A DNA stretch of 64,000 nucleotides from Cristatella mucedo. Taxonomy: Eukaryota > Bryozoa > Phylactolaemata > Cristatellidae. Location of the stretch: assembly GCA_009760855.2 (NCBI GenBank), contig WPIO01000100.1:1440001-1504000 (forward strand), written 5' to 3'. This document shows positions 10,610 through 24,984 of the stretch, in pieces. The position numbers were made by a program, and so were the translations under genes. Positions within the stretch are counted from its first letter, which is position 1. Every line of letters starts with the position of its first letter. The notes under the pieces were generated by a model, which searched no databases, was not told the DNA's origin, and was given only the letters and a program-made list of their open reading frames with translations.

Positions 10610-10641
10610 GCTGCTCTAAGCCGCCGGCGGCTTAGAGCAGC
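10610..10641. repeat. Perfect 32-bp palindrome
   Basis: The arm gctgctctaagccgcc (10610-10625) is followed directly by its exact reverse complement (10626-10641) with no spacer. Such a long spacer-free palindrome could extrude as a cruciform, or could mark a fold-back junction or assembly artefact. Confidence 0.9.
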
Positions 10642-11237
10642 GAGTAGGAGGAGCACGCGAGCGAGGCAGCCACCGGCGCATTTCTGAGAGGGCGTCGTCG
10701 GCCCGCATGCGAGCGAATCGGGCTCGGTCTATCGCGATCGCGATGTAGGCATTCCGTGCTGGTGACGCTCGAACCGAACGTTTGATCTGGTAACGGGTGA
10801 CTGGCCGACTGCACCGGACGTGGGGCTGTTTAAAAAAAAAATGTCGTTAATAGATAAGCAAAGAAAACGTTGGGCACTGCTATCTGCTCCGGGCTGCCGG
10901 TCATGGGGCGTGGTATCCTCGGCCTCTCGACGACTCACCTTGACCGAGACGGGCAGGGCGCACGGGAGTCGCTCTGGTCTGCTCACTTCCTGCCCCGCCT
11001 GCCGCCGCTACAGCGGACCCCGGGTGCCACCGCCCCCCCCCCCAGGAGCCCGGCGAATGACCGGCGAGACGAGCTAGCTAGGGCCGAGACTTGAAACTAA
11101 GCTTCGCCTTGACCTTCAGCATGCAGACGAGCAAAAACTCGGCAGATGGTCGGTCTCGCGGCGGCGACCAGACGGTAACTAAACATAAACTCGAAAGTGA
11201 GTCGGCGGTGAGAGGGACGAACGTGACAGCTCTATAA
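10642..11237. other. Unassigned, GC-rich
   Basis: CpG-rich sequence with an 11-base C tract at 11033-11043. Overlapping short frames, no recognised domain. Confidence 0.3.
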
Positions 11238-11466
11238 TGGTAATAATAATAATGCTGATAATGAAGATAGCGCATTTGTATATAGCGCCCTCGAGGGACG
11301 TATCTTTTTCCAGGCACCGTTTCACCGTAACCTGAAAGGAAAGCACGACCGTACGGTGAGTCCAGGTAGCACGCACGCACGCACGGTTTCAGCACAGCGT
11401 GCGCAATACGGTTAGTGGTGACATGCTCAGTGTCAGCATGCACCAACGTGCTCAGTGGCAACATGC
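11238..11466 (-). mobile_element. Alpha/SINE B-type 3' tail with UTR, diverged
   Basis: Begins taataataataatg, then gtatatagcgccctcgaggg and gttagtggtgacatgctcag, the reverse complement of the alpha 3' UTR (blocks gggcgct and gtgtcagcatgc). There is local acgc expansion near 11372. Confidence 0.65.
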
Positions 11467-11970
11467 ATCAATTTGAATCGGCGACCGGCGCGATGCATTT
11501 CACAGCTTACCACTATTGTTGCAGCCTAAATCGTACTAGAGGAGTACTGCGGTGCACAGCCATGCGCCCACGGCGAAGGTGCTGCAGCAGTGGCGCGCAG
11601 TCGCCGCTCTTCCGTTCGTATCGTCACTGTGCCCTAGTCGAGATTGCCTAAAGCACGGCTATTCTTAAGTGGGAAAGCTTCTCTGGCCGTGTATTGCAGA
11701 TCACTGCATTGCAGAGTTTTTCGAAACGTGCTCTTGTCGGGAATTGTCTGCATATTCTGCACAGCCGATTTTGACGTCGTGAATATTGCTCGCCGCATTC
11801 GTGTGGGAGAATCTCTGCATTCTACGGTACATGAAGATGATCGATTGATTCCGTGCGTTAGCTTGCCTTGGCTCTCAACAATTGCCAGATGACGCTTGCA
11901 CATTTTTTTTCATCGCTAATCTGACTAATCCTCGAGCGAGCTTGGCAGCTGGCTTCTATCTTTAATCCTC
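11467..11970. other. Unassigned
   Basis: No feature recognised. Two antiparallel frames of 82-89 codons overlap at 11634-11903, neither resembling a known protein. Confidence 0.3.
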
Positions 11971-11971
11971 C

Positions 11972-11997
11972 GCGAGAGAGAGAGAGAGAGAGAGAGT

Positions 11998-12039
<42 letters not shown>
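11972..12039. repeat. (GA)n microsatellite
   Basis: About 34 GA units interrupted by two gtga variants near 11995-12004. Confidence 0.97.
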
Positions 12040-12041
<2 letters not shown>

Positions 12042-12271
12042 CTCGTGTCATTATCCGAGCTCGAGTGCATTCGAGACTCTCGGCTTGATTTTGAACATCT
12101 CTAGTGCAAAGCTGACGTGGCCGAATCGATAGCGGACAGTCTGTGCATTCTTTCCTCCCATTGGTATTCAAAGTGTGCGGACGGACAATGAGCCTACTAC
12201 TCTAAGAAGGTCGGAAGTCAAGGCGACTTAAGCGTTCGAAGAAGTTTTTTATCCACCTGTTACCGTGCCAG

Positions 12272-12417
12272 TTTTAATAATAAATAATAAATTCACTTGT
12301 ATAGCGCCACAAGAGAATTCAATCTCTATTCAGGCGCTTCACATATGCCACGGGGCTCGAGCCCACGACCTCGGCAAGCCTTGGTCGGGGCGAGCACCTT
12401 AACCACTGGGCCAAACC
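12272..12417 (-). mobile_element. SINE B, minus orientation, near complete
   Basis: Reads aataaattcacttgtatagc, a gcgcttcacatatgcc block, then gggctcgagcccacgacctc (B-box complement) and gcaccttaaccactgggcca. The reverse complement of the last is TGGCCCAGTGGTTAAGGTGC, a clear A box. The tail block is homologous to the alpha LINE 3' end. Confidence 0.85.
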
Positions 12418-12602
12418 AGTTTTCTGTGCGTTCAAAGCCAAACTGCACAGTGCACCTAGTGGTTCATAAATCAATTTAAAGTTCGCTGAATGCAGAGCTT
12501 CAGCGAACGTTGAGCTCTTTCGTAGCTCCGCCGTCCCGGGAGAGTACAAGCCGGTGCGTCGGCCAACATGACATGCGAATTGTAAATTGACTTCCGGTCA
12601 CT
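12418..12602. other. Unassigned, AT-leaning
   Basis: Nothing identified. A small inverted word pair (gttcgctgaatg...cagcgaac) lies near 12481-12510. Confidence 0.3.
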
Positions 12603-12800
12603 TAAATAAATAAATAAATATTAGCTAATTTAACAGCCTCATTTATAGAGCGTCAGAGCAGCTTTAACGGCCTTTTATCACCACCACCGCTTGCAGTTGG
12701 CAATATGGGATCGCCCTCTGCAGGATTCAAACCCACAACCTCGGCGGCGGCGGCGGCGGCGGCGGTGGAGAGCGAGCAACTTACCTCCGGGTCTATCGCA
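12603..12800 (-). mobile_element. SINE A, minus, with (GGC)n expansion
   Basis: (AAAT)n tail at 12604-12620, then ttagctaatttaacagcctc, B-box complement ggattcaaaccca, and aacctcggcggcggcggcgg. The GGC run (about eight units, near 12742-12765) sits where other copies carry cctcggtcccgagg, so it arose inside the element. Confidence 0.8.
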
Positions 12801-14080
12801 GTCCAGTACCTTGCGGTTTCGTAAAATTTGCCACGGACGACATACTAGACGCGAAAACACTAACGAGTTAGATCAAGTCGCTGTTTGAATGCATCGCGAG
12901 TGCTGCAGACGCTGAGCCAGATTGGCTCGCTGTGAGAGCGCTGCAGGCGCTGAGCTGGCGGTCATCGTTTTTTCAGCGCAGCGTCGTCGGTGCGCGGAGG
13001 TGGCACCGCGCGGTGGCGCATTTCGTACGACACGTGACAGTGGGGCGTTAAATGAATTGCTGCAATCCGATAGGGTTTTCGGAGACTACTCTCACAGTGC
13101 TTGTATTCTCAGCAGACAGCTTGACCGGAATAGGTCGACCACATGACCGTGAGCGGAATCCGTCAGCGGCAAAGCTGCAACCGGTTGCCAGAGGTCCACG
13201 GCACGAGAGACGGTGTGCTCTGCCTCATAGCTAGGGCCAAAGGCATTGTAGCGAGCGACATTCAGTCCGCGTTTTCCCCGCCGCTTCTCGTTCACGCTCA
13301 GTGTATGAGAATGATATTTTCGATTGCATTAAATTGCTGAGCAGAAAAAGCAGGCACCGAGCAGCCACTTTGAAAAATTGTCTGGCGACTCGCTGTTACT
13401 GCGCACGAAGCTGCTCTCTCCGCCACTTTCTACGGTGACGAATATTTGCCCGCATTTTAGCGGTAAGCGCCGCTGGCGTGTTACCTCCGCAGTGGCGTAA
13501 GCAGCAGTGCTAGAAAGAACGAGTCGCGTTGTGCACGACAGTTGATATCACAGAGCCGTCAGAAATCAGCCGCAACGGATCGCGACAGCACAACCACTCA
13601 TCGACGGAGAAATGCCAGACGATTTGATCCGCTAATGGCGGCCATACTGCTACCGGCGCTCGAGGCCAGCTCTCTCGCGGCGCGCCAGTAGATAGCGCCC
13701 TGCAGCCCCTTTCCTCGGGCGGACGCTGCGCTGTTACACTCGGCCGCTCGATTCCCGGAAGCCGGCGACTTAATTTAAACCGGCATTTTGCGAGATTAGT
13801 TTTCCGCTAACGAGAAACTTCAAGGAGAACTCGTTCGCTTGAAATGGCCGGATTGCAATTGCACGCTCTCTGACTTGTCGTACTGCATGCCCTCTCGCGC
13901 TCATGTAGCGGTACGGCATAAACAATCCAAGTCTCATACCTGCACTCACGGCCCGAGACTTGTTGAGCTCCAAGCTCTATACGTGCGATATTCTAATCGT
14001 CAGCTGGCTCAATGCTAGCCTGCATTGCCCGCAATCTTAACAGCGAGGGCAGGGCGGGGCTGTGCGTCGCCTGTCAAGCG
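12801..14080. other. Unassigned
   Basis: Mixed composition with CpG-rich pieces. No repeat family or protein domain recognised. Confidence 0.3.
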
Positions 14081-14600
14081 CTGCTGCTAGGCTAGCTGCA
14101 GCAACAGCAGACGCAGCAGACGCTGCGGTGGGTGCGCAATCGAGTCGTTGCATCGCTCAGTACGCCTGCAGCTCGACGAGCCGTGCGGGCAGCTCGTTCG
14201 ACGTTTGACCGATGGCGCACAGCGGCGGCCGAGAGCGTGGGCGCGAAGCAGTCGGTTGCGTTTGCACGACGACCCCGTCGTCGCCGCCGTCGCCGCACTC
14301 TCTGGCGAGCGGCCGACCGTTCGGGCGCGCGCAGACGATCAGACGCCGGCCCTTGATCTTGCGGCCTGCCAGCGGCTGAGCGGAGCTCGTCGCTCAGAGG
14401 GCCGACAGCGCGCAGCCACTGGCCGTACGGCCGAGCCGAGCGTGCGCCGGCAAGCAGCGGGGCGCAGCGCTGCTTGCCGGCGCACGCTCTGCCGCAGAGC
14501 GGCCGCCGCAGTCTCGATTCCGGCCAAATCCGCTACGTCACGGTCGAGAACGTCACCGTCGCGCCGCCTGGGCTCCGTCCTGGCAGGACAAACTAATTTG
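14081..14600. other. CpG-rich patch containing a long hairpin
   Basis: Strongly GC-rich; frames on both strands are Arg/Ala-rich and unconvincing. A 22-bp inverted repeat with an 8-nt loop lies at 14438-14489 (next entry). Confidence 0.4.
14438..14489. repeat. Inverted repeat, 22-bp perfect arms
   Basis: The arm at 14438-14459 starts gagcgtgcgccggcaagcag and its exact reverse complement is at 14468-14489. The loop is 8 bases. The stem is GC-rich and would be very stable as RNA or single-stranded DNA. No terminator or ncRNA context is evident. Confidence 0.85.
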
Positions 14601-15102
14601 TAATTAAGTGCCTTTATCTATTAGTAGCTCACGGATGAGCGACCGGCTTGGTAAGGAGAAAGAACTGTCAGAGAGTAGGGATCGTTCTCGGGGCCCAAAA
14701 CTCAACTGTATAAACGTCAGTGGCACGAACGTGGTTGATCGGAGGGGGGGGGGTGTTTATCATTCTGAAGAGCCGTCTCTCTCATCGGCGGCCACTCGCC
14801 GTCGCGATCCGAGGCAGCTTTATTACGCTGCGCCTCGCGGCCATCTATCTTTGTCGCTGCCGCACAGTGATCGATAGGGCGGCAATTTCTGGACACGCAC
14901 ATACAGAGCTGGTGGCTCTGACCAAAATAGACTAAGTTATCGAGATTTCGAGCTTTGTGGCGACTAGGCTGTAAATGTATAGAGAGCGTGAGAAAGCAAG
15001 CAAGCGAGTGAGGGAGAAAGACGATGCGGATGGATCAGTGGAGGTGGAGAAGGGAGAATTGTAGAGAGCTGAAGCCGAAATTGGGGTGATAGTCACAGAG
15101 AG
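14601..15102. other. Unassigned
   Basis: Contains a ten-base G tract (14744-14753). From about 14980 the sequence becomes purine-rich and leads into the GA arrays. No gene seen. Confidence 0.3.
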
Positions 15103-15103
15103 T

Positions 15104-15196
<93 letters not shown>
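15103..15196. repeat. (GA)n microsatellite
   Basis: An uninterrupted GA array of about 45 units. Purine-rich flanking sequence suggests a larger degenerate GA tract reaching 15356. Opposite-strand frames rich in Leu and Ser are products of the repeat. Confidence 0.97.
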
Positions 15197-15199
<3 letters not shown>

Positions 15200-15355
15200 G
15201 TAAGAGAGGGGAGCGAATGAAAGGAAGAACGGGCGAAGGAATGGAGTGAAGGGAAGGGAGACATTGAGTAGAGAGGTGTGTGTGAGAAAAAGATAGAGCA
15301 GAGAGATAATAAAGAGTGAGCCGGGACTCGGGTGGCGTTGGCAGAGAGTTATGAC

Positions 15356-17589
<2,234 letters not shown>

Positions 17590-17955
17590 TGCGGACGGCA
17601 TTCCGTCCAAAAAAAAACCGACTTCCGTCCCGACTTCTATCACGGCATCCCCTGACTCGACCACATTTAGAAAGAAATTTAATACACCCATGTACGACAG
17701 TATTTAGCGGGTCCATGCGATTCGTCCTTTACGTGCTTTTTCGTGCTGACACTGCTGCATGCTACCACTAACCACACTTGCATGCTGACCCTGTGCATAT
17801 AACTTCTAACCATGTTTTCCTTGTTGTTTATCAAGCAGGATACCACTAATCGTTCGATCGTGTTCTTTGCAGCAAATGTAAAGCGCCTAGATAGAGATTG
17901 AGTTCTTCGAGGGCACTTTATCAAGTGTACTATTGTTAGTATTATTATTAAGAAA
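17590..17955 (+). mobile_element. Alpha LINE, C-terminus plus 3' UTR
   Basis: Reads a decayed PTSVPTSITASPDSTTFRKK (alpha LPTSVRTSPDLTTFKRN), then the 3' UTR with catgctaccactaaccacac and gtaaagcgcctagatagaga, ending at attattatta. 5'-truncated. Confidence 0.82.
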
Positions 17956-18563
17956 GCCAGCAATCATGAATGGCATCGGATGCTGAGAAAAGCTAAATGG
18001 TGCCGGCCCTGCCGGGTCTTCGGCAAGCCTTAAATGGGCCCCAAATTTCGTCAACGAAAGACCCGCTCGGTCACGATCGTAAACTAATCGAGCAGCTTCC
18101 TGCTGGGGGGTCATCGAGTGCGCTGGTCGTGGAGTCGCGGCCGTGGAACGGTAGCTAAACTGTGCTAGACATGCACTGCCTTGACGCTCGCTCGCTCGCT
18201 CTCACCGCTCTTCCCAGCTACCATTCCATGCGCAAGCTCCGTCGAGCTCCGTCGATCGCCTCGATTAGCCGCTATCATCGGGTTAGCTTTGTGCGAGTGG
18301 GCCGGATGTGACAACGTTGTTCCAGTCATCGATCTCTGCCGATTCAACCACTGCGTTCGGACACGGGCGTACTTTAAATACGGGGCTCCAGTCGTTTCAG
18401 ACTAAGCGGAAGCCTTTGAGCGGCAGAATGCGGGTAAAGAAAACTGAAATTGTTTAAGGTTTTTCGAAGTTTTTTAATAATGAAACCGAGTCTTTACAAC
18501 AATTAATCTAATAGAAACGGCAGAAAGCTGGAATATTTTTGCTTCCACTAGAAAGTACCTGCC
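17956..18563. other. Unassigned
   Basis: No element recognised. Short antiparallel frames at 18165-18405. The AT-rich end precedes a SINE. Confidence 0.3.
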
Positions 18564-18730
18564 GTTATGGCACACTAGATCAGGCGTTGCCCTTTACGAC
18601 CTCAGTCCCGATGTCGTGGGTTCGAATCCGGAGTGGGCGATCTTGTATTGCCCCTGCAAGTGGTTGCGATAGCCTTCAAAGCTCTTCTGCCGCTATACAA
18701 AAGAGGCTGTTAAATCAGCTAGTATTTTTT
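18564..18730 (+). mobile_element. SINE A, plus orientation
   Basis: A-box region tggcacactagatcaggcg, B box gggttcgaatcc at 18618-18629, body ggcgatcttgtattgcccct and tail ggctgttaaatcagctagta. Confidence 0.87.
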
Positions 18731-18847
18731 AAAGTTTTCTATTTGCCAATTTTGAATGAAATCGTATAACGTTAGGTAGCTGTTTGAGCAAATATCACAC
18801 CCGAAATTGAAGTAATCGAATGGAATAGTTCCTTCCATCATTTCTAC

Positions 18848-18998
18848 AAAATTCATGTGTACAGCGCTCTAATAGAGCTTAATCTCTATTCAGACGCTTT
18901 ACACATGCCACGGAGGTTGTTGCCCACAATCTCGGCAAAAATACATTCGCTTTTACCTTGGTCGAGGCGTTCACCTTAACCGCTGGGCTAAATCAGCG
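18848..18998 (-). mobile_element. SINE B, minus orientation
   Basis: aaattcatgtgtacagcgct, then gcttaatctctattcagacg, a B-box complement around tgcccacaatctcgg, and an A-box complement caccttaaccgctgggctaa. Contains a short extra aaaatacattcgcttttacc between the boxes. Confidence 0.78.
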
Positions 18999-20296
18999 TG
19001 GCCGTTCGACTCAAGTTCATTTATAGCATCGATTTGCACGAGTGCAAGGTACAATCTCTATGAGATAAGTTCAAACGTGGCAAATGGAAAATTGCTTTAA
19101 GCACATTCGCCTTTTGGAGAGAACAAAAACGTCCATCTTATGTCCATCGCGGCCATTTCCTCGAGTGGTGGGTGGTAGCCTTTTTCCCTCGAAGATCTCT
19201 TTCACTTTGCAGTACTTTATGGTTTTTGGAGCTCCCCTTCCACCGAGGTGCCTGCAAAATCACTAGACTTGACGCTGCTTACGATGCTCGTTACATAGTT
19301 TCTGATTCGATTGAATGTGGCATGCTTTGCACCGTTTACCTACGGTTCCATGGCCGCGGGACTCCACGGCTAGCGAACTCGATGACCCATACGCGGGAAG
19401 CTGTTCTATTGGTTTATGATCGCGATTGAGCGTGACCTTCGGCCGACGCAATCGAGTACTCTCTGCAGCAGTTATAATGAACGCCTGCATGCATGGCCTG
19501 ACCTCGTCTGCTGGACTGGGCGCTGGGGCGCTTTGGAAAAACCTTAAGGATTGGGTCCAGCGCAGTACAATTCCGACGGCTGGTTCAGCCTTACTTCTTT
19601 ATCGAAGCTGCGACAATCGGAGCAAAACTCAATAAGAGGCACAGTTGCAATGATTGCTTTTTGTAACTTTGTACTTGTAACTTCGCTCTAGTTCGGCAGG
19701 CCGATGCATGAGATCAGTGTGGTCTGGAGCATTTCAAGCGGAGGCGGCAAAGGCCGAGCCCAATGGCTTGGAATACTATTGCAAACAGCTCCCCAAATAT
19801 GCCTCTGAGAATGCAATGCGAATTTAGCTTCGAGTTCGTAGACGGCTTTCAGTTGGCGTATAGGCAGATGACGCGAAGCGCTGTGTGACAGTCAAATATA
19901 GGTGCCATTTCTTTCTAATGTCGACTGCCGATCCACCGAAAATAAGTTAGCAGCCGATGCCAGTGACATATATGGGTTGGTTTGGCTTGCAAACTCACTC
20001 TCATTGAGCAGTACGTGAGCTTTAAATTCACGGGCAGTCATTCATACTCAATTTTACGCCAATTGTTTTGTTCTTTCAATCGAGGCCAACTTTACCAATT
20101 TTAGCGCTCAATCGAGGCCAACAACAGGTGCCACAGATCACTGTAGCTCAGCGGCACTCAAGTTATCGTGAGCAACTATTGATGAGCAGAAGTTATTCAG
20201 TGTAAGATTTGCCTCAGTGCGGGCGCGTCACCGAATTAGTAACTGAACTCACGTCTTGGCATTCAGACTTCCAGAACTGCATCTGACTTCGTTGAA

Positions 20297-20300
<4 letters not shown>
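18999..20300. other. Unassigned
   Basis: Ordinary composition with no repeat family or domain recognised. tttaccaattttagcgctcaat lies beside two copies of caatcgaggccaac about 40 bases apart (20077 and 20108), a small direct repeat. Confidence 0.3.

Positions 20301-20303
<3 letters not shown>

Positions 20304-20355
<52 letters not shown>
20304..20355. repeat. (CT)n microsatellite
   Basis: An uninterrupted CT array of about 25 units. Confidence 0.97.
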
Positions 20356-20359
<4 letters not shown>

Positions 20360-20604
20360 CTGGCTGTCTTTCAATGTGCTCTCAGAGACTCACTGAATAC
20401 GTAAGGTCAACGCTCTTGGTGGGCACCTCAACTTTTCTAATTGAGGGTGACAGTTATAATAATAATAATAACAATGTCATGTATCTCCATAGTAACTCTA
20501 CGATGCCCCACAGACTATGTGGGTGTTTCGCTGCAAAGTCTTCTATAGGGCACTCAAAGCCTAGCGGGAGGCTTTCGGCACGCATTTGGTAGCTAGCAGA
20601 ATTC

Positions 20605-21575
20605 ATCTAACGCAAAAAAGAGAAATTGAGAAGCAGAGCTGAGTCTGGAGAACAGTTGAAATAGTTAGTAGCATGGAAGTAGAAGCTCAGGACGGCTGGT
20701 AAGGATGTGCCATAGTCGGCAGCAGGAGAGTAGTTGTCATCTCATAGGAATTGTGAAAGTTAATTCCAGTCAAAGACCTGCAGAGCAAAAGCTTCTGTCG
20801 CCAATGGTCTTCAAGCGGAGGAATGGAAGAGCTAATTTATTTTCCACATAGCTTCTGAGGGCTCGGGGAGGCTAAAACTGCTGCAGCAGTTCAGCTACGT
20901 ATGAAGGAGCCAAATCACGGCAGACCTTGTGTGACACGGTGAAAACTTTACTCTGTATCCGTCGATCAACCGGTAGCCGTCCACGCTCTCTTTCAGCAAG
21001 GGTGACACACTGTCAAATCTCTGGGATTTGTAAACTAGCCTTGCAGCTACGGTGGCCTAATGGCCTTTTTCGGTAGCCCAAACAAAAAAAAATTGCGATT
21101 ATTAGCCGAGACAGAACCAGGGTGCTAGTTAAATTTTCTTCAAGCTATTTTGGAAGACAGTGCCTAATCTTATGCAGGGATTAGACGTGATGGCTATCTG
21201 TGGCGGCAGCCTTCTTAATGAAACTTTCGAAATGTAGTCAGTTGTCAAAGACAACGGCTGAACTCCCAGCACACGGTGACGGTCGCACAGCAGCATCACC
21301 TATTAGAAGAGCAAAGTCTTCTAGTCCAGCCGTACGCTTGAAGTGTCCTATGAATAGCAGTTCCGTTTTATTGTCGCTTAGTTTAAGGACATTTGCCGAC
21401 ATGTAGTATCGAATGTCTGCAAGGCAAGCATTCAATTTATTAGTCACTGCAGCAGATTCCGACGGTTTAAATGACAAATGCAGCTGAGCGTTGCCAGCAT
21501 AAAAGCAATAATAATGCATTGGTATAACTCGATAAGAGAATAAATCCCTTCCTATGCACTTCATCTAGTCTGGCA
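20605..21575 (-). mobile_element. Beta LINE, palm to C-terminus, inactive
   Basis: On the minus strand the frame 21564-21238 contains CFYAGNAQLHLSFKPSESAA and LKLSDNKTELLFIGHFKRTA, which align with the catalytic region F-YADD-xQLYLSF and the following NxDKTE(L/V)LL motif. The catalytic YADD is replaced by YAGN at 21490-21501, removing both aspartates. After frame breaks, 21060-20605 carries the beta end (RLVYKSQRFDSVSPLLKES, then YSPAADYGTSLPAVLSF). The copy is internally deleted between palm and C-terminus and dead. Confidence 0.82.
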
Positions 21576-21599
21576 GTAAATCCACTGATTCGTGAAACT

Positions 21600-22005
21600 A
21601 ACACAAGGAGTCACGCTTACAGAGTATATGCTGTGAGCGACAGGTGAGCTTTTAGCTTTTTTAAAAATTTTGTCGATTCGGAATATGTCGCGGTGTCAGT
21701 CGGTGTCAGAGTTCCAAGTTTTAGGCGCATGTGAAGTGAAGACATGGTCTCCAAAGGTTTAGAGGTGGTTGGATGCCCGGCAAAAAGACCGAAGTCAGAG
21801 GAGCTTTGTCGTAGTGGCTCATTACTTTTTTTTTGCTTTCCGGTTTCTATGGGAGACCGGGTTTGCCCATAGCTTTTAAGGTTGGTATTTTCGTCTTTCA
21901 ATTTAAGAAAGTAAATTTGCAGTGGCGATCCCAATTCTTTTTGGCACTGGAAGCTGCAGGTAAGTTGAGTCTGCATTAGGGTGAAGATATTATTGAACAA
22001 TAGCA
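21600..22005 (-). mobile_element. LINE C-terminal remnant, alpha-related
   Basis: The minus frame 22000-21617 ends with KPLETMSSLHMRLKLGTLTP and STKFLKKLKAHLSLTAYTL, corresponding to the alpha KSFGDRAFSSYAPKAWNSLPT and TTFKRNLKTHLF portions. The first half of the frame is not recognisable as LINE. Confidence 0.55.
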
Positions 22006-23395
22006 GACTTCTCTGGTTGATGAAACTGGATGCTGACTCCTGATCTCGGGACCTGTCATTGGGCGGGCAAGGTTGTAGCGATTGAGTCCGAACCGAAAGC
22101 CTGTGTGTGGCCCATTATTACATATCGCGCACAAGATGACGATTTTCGGCGCTCTTGCTTGACGTGCCCAGATGGCGTGGCCGAGCGGAGGATAAGAGAA
22201 CTACACCCTGCCTTTGCCACAAGGGAAGGAAGCCCAGTCTCCATTCCACTTGGCTTCACGGCTCAACCTGACTACCCAACATCAGCCGGCGCACTGAGTG
22301 GCCGCACTAAAGGGAAGACACTTTAGTCGAAGACCCAGGGAGCAGCTAACTAACCATAATTTCAGATGGCTTTTCATACCGTCTATAGATTTATTATAGC
22401 ATAGCCGGCTTATGATTATTAAAATTCAAGAACCACTAATGATCTCGAGCGCTGCCTCGATCTGATTTATTAAGCATGCTAGCGTTTTCATAGCAACCAA
22501 TGAAATGAATGAATGAACCCAGGTTGTGTTTTGCAGGGAACAGCAATCGAAGTAAGCTTCACCATTTAATACCAAACTCTCCACTCATATCTACCGACTT
22601 GCCATTGAGAATGCTAAGGAGATTAACCGACCGTGACCTTGCCCTGGTTGGCAAATCGTAGGAGGCTGGAGGAGTGTGCTAGATGGCGTATCGAAGGCAA
22701 ACCAAGCCCAACTGGCCCCATATCTAATACCACGCAAGGCCAAGTGTCCCTCAAATAATGCGATAGTAGTAGCTGGTCGGTTCTTTAGCTGCTACAGCAA
22801 GCTTTATCCTGCGATTAACCCTTGCTTTTGCCGTCGCCAAACACCCTACCAGCGGTAAAGTGTTCGCGTTGATCAATGCGCTCGGCAGCTGGATAGCCTC
22901 AGTCTTGCCGCCAAATCTTATGTATACGTTCATTCTACTATTTAGAATTTACTCTTGTCTCAATAAGGACACACAATCATTGCGCCGAATAGAGAGAAAT
23001 AAAAGCTCGTCGCTAGTGAAGCAACCTTGTTGCTGCGTGCGCTCACGACTGAGGACGCTGGCCGTATATTAAGACTAGCAGTCGGGATTACTGGTCTCGA
23101 GAACTTTTCACTCTCACGGCCGAAGCCTGATGCACGGACTACAAAATAAAGAGTGGCACAGTTGAATGCGGCAAACGACGCCAGCGATTGCCAGAAGTGA
23201 GCGAAACCACTTCCAAAACCGACAACGCCGTAGCAGTCGACAGAACGTGTGGTGGCAAGATGATGGCAGCCGAGCCGCCGCAACAGCGCTCCTAGCAAAC
23301 GTGCTATGTCATTCGTGGCTGGTACAGCGAGTCCTTGCAAAGACACTGAGTCGTCGACGCCTACGACTTTCGGCGTGTTAATGCCAGCGAGTTCC
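22006..23395. other. Unassigned; possible tRNA-Leu/Ser-like remnant near 22170
   Basis: gatggcgtggccgagcggag at about 22171 resembles the start of a class II tRNA or a tRNA-derived SINE (A box), but no proper B box follows. A 128-codon minus frame (23346-22960) has no recognised domain and abuts the GA array. No gene is supported. Confidence 0.3.
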
Positions 23396-23404
23396 GCGAG
23401 TCAG

Positions 23405-24980
<1,576 letters not shown>

Positions 24981-24984
24981 GCAG

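Noticed and set aside
22171-22260. A functional tRNA-Leu or tRNA-Ser gene (tggccgagcgg)
   Set aside because: No B box GGTTCGANNCC at the right distance and no acceptor-stem pairing by eye.
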